Source: CAYWGR01 sp964458015 (lineage in GTDB: Bacteria > Planctomycetota > Planctomycetia > Pirellulales > Thermoguttaceae). Taken from it: 45,956 nt of DNA. The translations under genes and the position numbers were made by a program. The stretch is from contig CAYWGR010000018.1 of the NCBI GenBank assembly GCA_964458015.1, forward strand, positions 1 to 45,956, given 5' to 3'. The notes beneath the pieces are model-generated. The model had not been told where the DNA came from and ran no database searches. It was given only the letters and a program-made list of their open reading frames with translations. Each line of letters opens with the position of its first letter. Position 1 is the first letter of the stretch. Shown here piece after piece: positions 38,648 to 45,956 of the stretch.

Positions 38648-41600
38648 CTATGCCCGGCAATAACCCAGTTCGAGTTCCACGATGCTCATCAGATCTACCT
38701 GATCCACGATGGAAGACGCCAAGCCGAGGTTCGCCCGAGATGCGTGAGACTCGTCGACAATCGACGGCAGAGCCATTGAGGAAACTGCCGACGCATAGGG
38801 CGAGTTTCCTGTCGTCAATGCTGCCGCGACTTGAACGTGGGTCTTATTAGTCGATACGCTGCTGCCATGCACGTCGGCAATATGGACTTGAACCGTATAA
38901 GCTCCCGCGTTCGCATATTTGACGCTACCCACCACATTCCATGTGGAAGTCGTCGCGGTGCGCGACACCAACTGTACTGAGATGCTGGGCGTACCGATGA
39001 CAGTTCCGCCCCATTGCACCGTGGCTTTGTAATCGCTCGATGGAGCAAATGGATCGGCATCGACAAAGGTTGCCAATAGGAAGCTACTTGTTTTCTTGCC
39101 GGCAATGGCGCTGTATGTCGCCGGCGTTGTGATATCCGTCAACGGCGCATCCGCCACATTGAACTTGATTTTGCCGCTGCTGGAAACGGTGCTGCCGCTG
39201 ACGTCCTTGATCGATACGGAAACGGCGAAAACGCCTTTTTCTTTGTAGACGGCGTTGCCGACGACGTTCCAAGTGGAAATCGTCGAGGTGCGCGACACTA
39301 ATTGCACGGAAACGCTAGGTGTACCGATGACAGCCCCGCCCCATTGCACCTTGGCTTTGTAATCGCTCGACGGAGCAAAGGAGTTGGCATCCGTAAAGGT
39401 TGCCAGAACTTGTCTGCCCGTGGCGTTGCCTTCAGTGGCTTTGTAGGTTGTCTTCGCTGTAATATCGGCCAGCGGCGCATCCGCCACGCTAAACTTGACT
39501 CGTTTGCTCAACAGCTTGCTACCGTCAACGTCCTGAATGGAAACAGAAATGCCATAGGCGCCCTTCTCGGCATAAGTGGCGTTGCCAACGATGCGCCAGG
39601 TCGAAGCCGTTGCTGTGCGAGATACCAATTGCACGGCTACGCTGGGCTTGCCGATCAAAGTGCCGCCCCAAGTTACCGTGGCCTTGTAATCGCTTTGCGG
39701 AGCGTAGGGATTCGCGTCCTTAAAAACTGCCAGAACTTGCGTGGCGGTAGTGTTGCCCTCGAAGGCTTTGTAGGTTTTCGAGGGCGTTATGTCGGTCAGT
39801 CGTGCGTCGGCCACCTTGAATTGCACTTTGCCGCTGCTGAGAATGACGTTGTTGCTCTTGTCCTGAATCGAAACGGTAATACCATACGTGCCCTTTTGGG
39901 CGTAAATGACGCTGCCTACCACTTTCCAGTTCGACATCGTCTTGGTTCGCGACACCAATTGCAGCGAGACGCTCGGCGTGCCAATTACCGTGCCGCCCCA
40001 ATTCACCGTGGGCTTGAAGTTGCTTATAGCGGCCGAGGGATTGGCGTAGCTGAAGGTGGCCAATACTTGCGTTTTCGTTAGATTGCCCTCAACGGCGCTA
40101 TAGACCTTGGCCGGCGTGGTAGCTGGCAGTGTCTGCCGTTGCCCCGGATTCGAGATGCTGTAATTACTGGTTGCCACTGCGTTCGTGGCCTTGACCCAAT
40201 ACCAATACTGCGTTCCCGCGATGGCCGTTGTATCGTCATACCTGGTGCCCGTTACGGTTTTGATGAGCTGGGCCGTCGAAGGATCGTTGGCCGTATTCCG
40301 CCATACTTCATAGGCCGTGGCATCGGATACGGCATTCCAGGTCACTCGCACTTTGTCGGTAAACGTCTTGTCGCTGGCTGCAACGATGGGCGTGATGAGA
40401 TAGATCGTGAATGTAGCCGGCGCGCTTTGGGCTGCCGTGTAATTACTGCTCCCGGCGAACGAGGCCACCACGGTGTACGTGCCGGCGGCGCTAGGTGCGT
40501 TGGCCAAGCCGATACCGCTGACGCTTGTGCCCACGTAGTAGGTCATCGTCAGGCCAACGTCCTCCAAACTTGAAGCAGGAACTCCGCTTACGTCCGTCAC
40601 CGTTGCCGTGGCCGGGAAAGGAGATCCATTGTAAATCCCGCCTGCATGGCTGACGCTGACACTGGGCGCAGCTTGCGTAATGCTCAACTTTCCCTCGACG
40701 AACTGGAAGCTGTAGTTTTGTGAACCAAGTGTGCCCAAGGCTGCCGTAATCGTATAGTCGCCCACCGGGCTGTCGGAATTGGCAGTGCAAATGAAGCTCG
40801 GCTCCCCGGTCAACCCACTGGTAGCTAACGTTTCGCCATTGACAAAACCATCGAAGCTTGCCGTGAGCATCGGCAACGCCGTCCCGTACACTTTTGTCTG
40901 GTTATCGGCCTTGATCGTAAGGATTGCCGTGTCGACCGTCTGAATCGCAGCAGTGCTCGTACTGGTGACGGAGTCTGCATCGCCGCTGTAGACAGCAGTG
41001 ATCTCATGCCGGCCGGCAGCCAATAGAGACGTCGTGAAGACTGCTTGACCATAAGCATCGAGAGTTGCCGTGCCTAAAGTAGTGCTGCCGTCGACGAACG
41101 TTACTGTGCCGACAGGTGTGCCTGCGTCCAACACGTTTGCCATGACGGTGGCTGTAAAGGTCACCGACTGGCCGTAGACTGACGGATTAGGTGAGACGAG
41201 AAGTGTGGTTGTCGTTGCTACTGGATAGAAATCGAAGTTGCTAAGAGCGGCCTGCTCCGTATCGTTCAAAAAAGCAGCGGCTTGGCCATCGAAGCCAGTG
41301 TGTGTTACCAGTACATTGGCCGCGGCAACGGCTTCCGCCTGCGTCGTTCCGACAATCGTAAACGATGCCAACTGTACGGTTTCGCCTGCGGCAACGGTAA
41401 TCTCATAGGTCCATGTGACGTTGTCGCTTATTACATTGACGGAGACAGGTTTCAGGCCCAGCGGACCGTGAATATAATGAATAATCGCCGGAGTGCCCGA
41501 ACCGTCGGCATCGTCGGTGCCAATCCACTGGTCGGTTGCTTCGACAGTCGTGTCGCCGTCGGAAGTGGCAAATACCCTTGTGTCGTCATCTGATCCCAGA

Positions 41601-43471
41601 TTGCCGACAATCGTCACCGTAGTGGTGATCGCCGTGTCGGTGTTGTTAGTGAATGAATCAATCGTCCGGGCGAAATCTTCGTCGCCCGTATTGGGCACCG
41701 TGACTTGGCGACTCACAGTCAGTCCGTCAATCGTATCATCACCGGTAACGATGGTTTGTCCATCATCCTCGGTTGTATACAACGAGTTATCAGACCGATA
41801 TGCGACACCGCCGACGATCAGCCGTCCATAGCCGTCGAAGGCATTATTGCCTCCTTGGATAAGCTCACCCGCACCAAAAGTCCCCACGGCAACTTCAAAG
41901 GATAGTCCACTGGCAGACTTAAGCGTAACAGGCACAGCGCTTGAGGAGTTCAAAGAAACTACCACAGTCTCGTCCTGACACGTGGTTACTGCTAAGTCAA
42001 GTTTGCCGTCATTGTCGAAATCATCTGCTGCAACGCCTCCGAGAGCGAAACCTCCAGAGGTTAAGCGAGTTGCTGTCGAAAAGGATCCCTTGCCATCGCC
42101 TAAAAGAAGGCTGAGATAGCCGCCGGCACTTGCGATATCAAGTTTACCATCGCCATTGAAGTCGGCGATGACCAATTCGCCTGGACCGAGATTGTCGGGA
42201 TTGTAAGTGGCGGTTGTACCGAACCCACCGTTGCCATTACCCAAAAGGATTCCAACGATGAAGCTTCCTTGATTTGCCACAGCTACGTCCATATTACCGT
42301 CGGCATTGAAGTCGCCCACGGCAATGTCTTCGGCCCGAATTCCGCCCGAGCTGAATTCGGTCATGGCCGAGAAACCGCCATTACCGTCGCCAAGGAATAG
42401 ACCGACTCCCGCAGTATCACCGTCATTACGGTTGGCAGCCACAAGGTCAAGATTGCCATCATTGTTGAAGTCGGCAGCAGCAATGCCATAAGGCTTGTAA
42501 TTGTCAGAACAATGACTGACAGTAAAGCCGCCAGATCCATTGCCTAAAAGGATGAATATCAGACCATCTTCCCAGTCGGTCGTGGCAAAATCAAGATTCC
42601 CATCATTATTATAATCACCTATAGCTATGTCTCGGCTCCAACACTTGCCTGTAGTAATCGTGCAGATTGTAGAAAATCCTCCCTTCCCGTCACCGAACAA
42701 GATTTCCGATGCTATTGTAAAATTAAGTACGACGATGTCGAGATTGCCGTCGTTGTTGAAATCAGCAACGCCAATAGTGTGAGGAAGGCGACCGCCCGAA
42801 CTGTACGTGCCAGCGGTTGTGAACCCATCGCTGCCACGGTTCAAAAGAACAACAACTGTGTCATCAGCATTGTTGTATCCGTTGGTCGTGACTAAGTCGA
42901 TCTTGCCGTCGTTGTTGAAGTCACCTGACGCGATTTCACAGGGATTCGCAGCAGGCGAGTAAGTCGAAACAGAGGAGAATTGTTTGCCACTGGAAGCTAC
43001 TACGAAATCTGTAGTCCAATCACCGCCGGCTGTTCCATCACCGTCGCCATCAATCTTGTTGCCGGCCGCGTCGGTGATTGCATCGCGCACGGTTAAACGA
43101 TAAACGTCCTCGGGCAAGGCGGCAAAGGTCAATGTGGATCGATTACTGCTTTGGTAGTCGACCGTCTTCGGTACTACGACATCGTCCGCCGTGCCCAAAA
43201 GGCCGTCAACGCCGGCGCTTTGAAGTTGATAGTTTGCCGCCAAGTCAGCGCCAAGCATTGCGCTGTCGAACTGGACTGAGATGCTTGTTGAGCCTACGCT
43301 CAAAATGCCGCTGTTTAGAGAGGGTTGGATAACGCTCAGCAAACGTCGATCTTCCAGCGGTTCACATACCAGACGCCGCTGATAGACATTGCGCCGCGTG
43401 GTATTGGTGAGAGATAAGTTCTTTAGGTGACGGTCTCGCAACGATCCCAACTTGCCAATGTGGTTCCGCAT
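38648..43471 (-). CDS. Giant LEPR-XLL surface protein with FG-GAP repeats, Ig-like domains and C-terminal tandem modules
   Basis: About 1607 residues from the ATG at 43471 (AGGA 8 bp upstream; frame also open to 43498). An N-terminal CEPLEDRRLLSV motif is the planctomycete LEPR-XLL signature. Then come a Ca-binding FG-GAP/VCBS propeller (many SDFNNDGKIDL-type repeats, ~175-520), an intermediate beta domain, a Big-type Ig domain, MBG-like domains (KVYGTALPMLTASFDGF), an FN3-like domain, and four ~108-residue modules. Ca-binding Dxn repeats and Ig-like modules fit a large adhesive or cell-surface structural protein. The carboxyl end has no recognised sorting signal. Confidence 0.82.
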   Translation of the reverse strand: MRNHIGKLGSLRDRHLKNLSLTNTTRRNVYQRRLVCEPLEDRRLLSVIQPSLNSGILSVGSTSISVQFDSAMLGADLAANYQLQSAGVDGLLGTADDVVVPKTVDYQSSNRSTLTFAALPEDVYRLTVRDAITDAAGNKIDGDGDGTAGGDWTTDFVVASSGKQFSSVSTYSPAANPCEIASGDFNNDGKIDLVTTNGYNNADDTVVVLLNRGSDGFTTAGTYSSGGRLPHTIGVADFNNDGNLDIVVLNFTIASEILFGDGKGGFSTICTITTGKCWSRDIAIGDYNNDGNLDFATTDWEDGLIFILLGNGSGGFTVSHCSDNYKPYGIAAADFNNDGNLDLVAANRNDGDTAGVGLFLGDGNGGFSAMTEFSSGGIRAEDIAVGDFNADGNMDVAVANQGSFIVGILLGNGNGGFGTTATYNPDNLGPGELVIADFNGDGKLDIASAGGYLSLLLGDGKGSFSTATRLTSGGFALGGVAADDFDNDGKLDLAVTTCQDETVVVSLNSSSAVPVTLKSASGLSFEVAVGTFGAGELIQGGNNAFDGYGRLIVGGVAYRSDNSLYTTEDDGQTIVTGDDTIDGLTVSRQVTVPNTGDEDFARTIDSFTNNTDTAITTTVTIVGNLGSDDDTRVFATSDGDTTVEATDQWIGTDDADGSGTPAIIHYIHGPLGLKPVSVNVISDNVTWTYEITVAAGETVQLASFTIVGTTQAEAVAAANVLVTHTGFDGQAAAFLNDTEQAALSNFDFYPVATTTTLLVSPNPSVYGQSVTFTATVMANVLDAGTPVGTVTFVDGSTTLGTATLDAYGQAVFTTSLLAAGRHEITAVYSGDADSVTSTSTAAIQTVDTAILTIKADNQTKVYGTALPMLTASFDGFVNGETLATSGLTGEPSFICTANSDSPVGDYTITAALGTLGSQNYSFQFVEGKLSITQAAPSVSVSHAGGIYNGSPFPATATVTDVSGVPASSLEDVGLTMTYYVGTSVSGIGLANAPSAAGTYTVVASFAGSSNYTAAQSAPATFTIYLITPIVAASDKTFTDKVRVTWNAVSDATAYEVWRNTANDPSTAQLIKTVTGTRYDDTTAIAGTQYWYWVKATNAVATSNYSISNPGQRQTLPATTPAKVYSAVEGNLTKTQVLATFSYANPSAAISNFKPTVNWGGTVIGTPSVSLQLVSRTKTMSNWKVVGSVIYAQKGTYGITVSIQDKSNNVILSSGKVQFKVADARLTDITPSKTYKAFEGNTTATQVLAVFKDANPYAPQSDYKATVTWGGTLIGKPSVAVQLVSRTATASTWRIVGNATYAEKGAYGISVSIQDVDGSKLLSKRVKFSVADAPLADITAKTTYKATEGNATGRQVLATFTDANSFAPSSDYKAKVQWGGAVIGTPSVSVQLVSRTSTISTWNVVGNAVYKEKGVFAVSVSIKDVSGSTVSSSGKIKFNVADAPLTDITTPATYSAIAGKKTSSFLLATFVDADPFAPSSDYKATVQWGGTVIGTPSISVQLVSRTATTSTWNVVGSVKYANAGAYTVQVHIADVHGSSVSTNKTHVQVAAALTTGNSPYASAVSSMALPSIVDESHASRANLGLASSIVDQVDLMSIVELELGYCRA
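38830..40120 (-). repeat. Four tandem ~325-bp coding modules
   Basis: Four ~108-residue modules at ~325-bp spacing in the giant protein, each with TYxAxEGN, VLATFxDANPxAP, DYKAxVxWGG, VIGTPSVSxQLVSRT and a final SIxDxxGS. The first unit is the most diverged and the last is truncated at its C-terminus. Confidence 0.85.
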
Positions 43472-43498
43472 GAAATGCATCCTAGGTGATCTGCCCAA

Positions 43499-43813
43499 AG
43501 AGGCTACTTAACTGGAATAAACATCCAATCTATTACTTTATACATACGCCCCGCGGGGGATGTCAAGCGACTGCCATAATAGCTATACATAAGGCTGTTA
43601 GCTAAATAGCCACATGCGGGGGCTCTGCCATCATCTACATGCATTGCCTTGTCTCAAAATGATGCCCAACTGAAATCGTGCGGCAGAAGGTGGTTATCAA
43701 CGAGAAGGTTTGGGCTATTTGGCATCCTCGGATGGGGATGCACTTTTCAACCGGCAAGGGCAAGGAACCCATGCAAAACAGACGATTGGAAACATCGGAC
43801 TTCCGAGATCCTA
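43499..43813. other. Intergenic region, no supported gene
   Basis: AT-richer gap between the giant protein start and the NRPS stop. A perfect CCCCGCGGGG palindrome (43549-43558) is the only notable site. It should include the giant protein's promoter. Confidence 0.5.
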
Positions 43814-45956
43814 TCAAAGACGGCAGCACAACTTTCGCAAATGTTCCGCGACTGCCTGGGCATGTGCGGTGATCGAGGTGCCATGTCCACCCGGCAATGG
43901 GTGCATGTCCAGGTCGGGTGCAATGTTTTTCCAACCCCTCGTAGGATCGTTATCGTGGTCTACTTGGCCGGGCTGCAAGAGTACAACTCGCCCGGTATAG
44001 GTGTTGGGAGTGTAGCTATGGCACGCCGCGGCATATAGGTTGTAAAGTAGTGCGCGACGCAACCACGGCAGACGCCGCGCTAGCAGCCGGTTGTCGAGGA
44101 TTGAAAAAAGCGAACGGAGCAGATATCGCAGACCGGCATAGGCCCAGGACGACGGCGATGCTTGTCGCCGCCGTGGCGGACTGATCATCACTAACAGTTC
44201 GACGGTCTTACCTGCGGCACGTAACAACTGGGCGATTTCAAAGGCTTCCAATGCTCCGTTGCAGTGGCCGCCCAGCAAATAAGGGCCTTCTGGTTGGCGA
44301 TCCAACACCAACTGTAGATGTCCGGCGGCCATGGCGTCGATTGTGGCCCGAGGAGGCTGCCCAGCCATGCCATACGGATGGATCGCATAGAAGGGCTGAT
44401 CTGGGCCGATATGGCGTGCCAAATTCCGACAGTAGAATCCGCCGCCGTTGAAATCTCCGTGCCAGAAGAAGAACGGCCGTTTCGTTTCCAGGCCGGGCTG
44501 AACTTCGACCAAGGATGACTCCTGCTGGTCCTGCTGCAATTCCAACATGGCCCGGGCTAGCGACTCGATCGTGGCATCGGCAAACAAGGCTGCAACCGGA
44601 ATTTGCACTCCGCATAGTTCCTTGATTTGGCTGAGCATTCGGATTGCCAGGAGCGAATGGCCGCCCAGAGCAAAAAAATCGTCCCGAATTCCGATCTTGG
44701 GAACGCCTAGTAGCTCCTGCCAGAGATGGGTCAAAAGCAGTTGAGAGGGGTCACCTGCCTCCACATATCGCCGCCGACGTTCGTGATCGGCCAATGGCGC
44801 TGCGATCAGTGCCTGGCGATCCACCTTGCCGTTGGAGGTCAACGGCAGATGTGGCTGGATCGTGAAAATCGAGGGAATCATGTAGTCGGGCAAGTATTGC
44901 CGTAGGAACTCGCGCAGTTCCTCGCCGTTTGGCGGTGCGTTGGGGGCGGCCGGCACACAAAAAGCCGCTAGGCGTTTGTCGCCCGGACGATCGCTGCGCG
45001 CAACGACGGCGCACTGACGTAGCCCGGGATGCCGGCACAGGACTGCTTCAACCTCGCCCAACTCGACGCGGAAGCCTCGAATCTTGACCTGGAAATCCAT
45101 GCGCCCCAGGAATGCCAAATTCCCACTGGGCAACCATTTTACCCAATCTCCGGTTCGGTACAGACATGCCCCCTTATCGCCGAGGAATGGATTGGGAACA
45201 AATCGCTCGGCAGTCAGGTCTGGCCTATTCCAATAACCGCGGGCAAGCCCATCACCGCCCAAATATAGCTCTCCCGGTATTCCCACGGGAACCGGCTGCT
45301 GATATGCGTCCAGCACATAGGCTTCCGTATTGGCAATCGGTCGGCCGATCGGCACGGAACTGTCGATTTGGTCTTCCGGACGCATCGGATAGCAACAACT
45401 GAAAGTTGTGTTTTCCGTCGGGCCGTAAGCATTGATCATGGTACATCCCGGCAACTCTCGCAACACGCGATGAACAGGAGGCGCCGGCAAGACGTCGCCT
45501 CCGGCCAACAACTGCCGCAGTCCACGGAAGCGATTTAGTTGCCGATCGACCATTTCTTGAAATAGGCCGGCGGTCAACCATAGTGTCGTGATGTCGGCAT
45601 CCTCGATAACTTGGCCCAATTCTTCCGCCGAGGGCAACCCCGGCGGAAAGACCACCAGTCGTGCGCCGTTGAGCAGGGCACCCCAGATTTCAAACGTTGC
45701 CGCATCGAACGATAGAGGTGAAAACTGTAAGAACACCTCATCCGCACCGAAGTGTGCATACGTGGCGCCGCACACTAACCGCACGACGCCGCGGTGGGGA
45801 ATGCAAACGCCCTTTGGCGCGCCCGTCGATCCCGATGTATAGACGATATATGCCAGGTTTTCACTCGTCGTCACCGAAGTGAGATTCTCCTGCGCTTCGG
45901 CAGCCGCCATCTCCACGTCACGATCCAAGAGGATTAACCACGCCTCGGATGGCGGC
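43814..45956 (-). CDS. Nonribosomal peptide synthetase, terminal A-PCP-TE module (5'-truncated by window edge)
   Basis: The frame continues upstream beyond the window. Within it: A domain core A3 (YIVYTSGSTGAPKG), A5 (NAYGPTENT), A7 (YRTGDWVKWLPSGN), A8 (GRMDFQVKIRGFRVELGEVE) and A10 (LTSNGKVDRQAL). A PCP carrying the phosphopantetheine site in FFALGGHSLLAIRM follows, then a thioesterase from ~480. In the thioesterase, GGHCNGALEAFE has Cys (codon at 44261-44263) as nucleophile in place of the typical Ser, and PGGHGTSI supplies the His. This is a release module for a peptide of unknown structure; the TE start (FFWHGDFNGGG) is of type I. Confidence 0.9.
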   Translation of the reverse strand, partial: PPSEAWLILLDRDVEMAAAEAQENLTSVTTSENLAYIVYTSGSTGAPKGVCIPHRGVVRLVCGATYAHFGADEVFLQFSPLSFDAATFEIWGALLNGARLVVFPPGLPSAEELGQVIEDADITTLWLTAGLFQEMVDRQLNRFRGLRQLLAGGDVLPAPPVHRVLRELPGCTMINAYGPTENTTFSCCYPMRPEDQIDSSVPIGRPIANTEAYVLDAYQQPVPVGIPGELYLGGDGLARGYWNRPDLTAERFVPNPFLGDKGACLYRTGDWVKWLPSGNLAFLGRMDFQVKIRGFRVELGEVEAVLCRHPGLRQCAVVARSDRPGDKRLAAFCVPAAPNAPPNGEELREFLRQYLPDYMIPSIFTIQPHLPLTSNGKVDRQALIAAPLADHERRRRYVEAGDPSQLLLTHLWQELLGVPKIGIRDDFFALGGHSLLAIRMLSQIKELCGVQIPVAALFADATIESLARAMLELQQDQQESSLVEVQPGLETKRPFFFWHGDFNGGGFYCRNLARHIGPDQPFYAIHPYGMAGQPPRATIDAMAAGHLQLVLDRQPEGPYLLGGHCNGALEAFEIAQLLRAAGKTVELLVMISPPRRRQASPSSWAYAGLRYLLRSLFSILDNRLLARRLPWLRRALLYNLYAAACHSYTPNTYTGRVVLLQPGQVDHDNDPTRGWKNIAPDLDMHPLPGGHGTSITAHAQAVAEHLRKLCCRL

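Overview
The window reads as planctomycete-like chromosomal DNA (Planctomycetota) broken by an 18.3 kb block of much more AT-rich tailed-phage DNA. Evidence for a planctomycete: a giant secreted protein with the PLEDRRLLS-type (LEPR-XLL) N-terminal signature, several Tat-exported metabolic enzymes including a GH109-type Gfo/Idh/MocA protein, XylR-type AraC regulators, and REP-like palindromes between genes. A run of 10 Ns at 3145-3154 shows that this is a scaffolded, probably metagenomic, assembly.

Region 1 (1-2160): an OsmC-family protein, a DUF433/DUF5615 toxin-antitoxin-like pair, and the first part of comM, which is cut just before its Walker A motif. Region 2 (2161-20459): a siphovirus fragment. 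It holds a leftward tail module (tail tube, tail chaperone with a programmed -1 frameshift, tape measure, distal tail proteins), rightward receptor-binding or fibre genes (a 22-unit repeat fibre and a LamG protein), a primase-helicase next to an iteron array that looks like a replication origin, a sigma-like protein fused to DNA-binding modules, an HNH endonuclease whose ribosome binding site sits in a hairpin loop, a set of overlapping microproteins, and a non-coding stretch with tandem pseudoknot-like elements between terminators. No terminase, portal, capsid, integrase or lysis gene is present, so the phage is incomplete. Both junctions cut genes, which suggests a chimeric join or an insertion with deletion.

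Region 3 (20460-34698): ankyrin-repeat genes, then a ten-gene leftward carbohydrate locus. In order of transcription: XylR-like regulator, GH109-like alpha-N-acetylgalactosaminidase, GH20-like hexosaminidase, secreted beta-helix protein, NagB-like isomerase/deaminase with an altered catalytic triad, amidohydrolase, DhnA-type class I aldolase, FGGY kinase, second amidohydrolase, EamA transporter. Close spacing (3, 13 and -4 bp at the end) indicates one operon. The simplest reading is release of N-acetylhexosamines (GalNAc-like) outside the cytoplasm, import, phosphorylation, isomerisation/deamination and aldol cleavage by an unusual enzyme set. This is the best candidate for an undescribed pathway in the host part.

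Region 4 (34699-45956): a membrane polyferredoxin paired with a Tat-exported Fe-S aldo/keto reductase, the 1.6k-residue LEPR-XLL surface protein with FG-GAP, Ig-like and four tandem ~108-residue modules, and the terminal module (A-PCP-TE) of a nonribosomal peptide synthetase whose thioesterase carries Cys in place of the usual Ser; it runs off the right edge.
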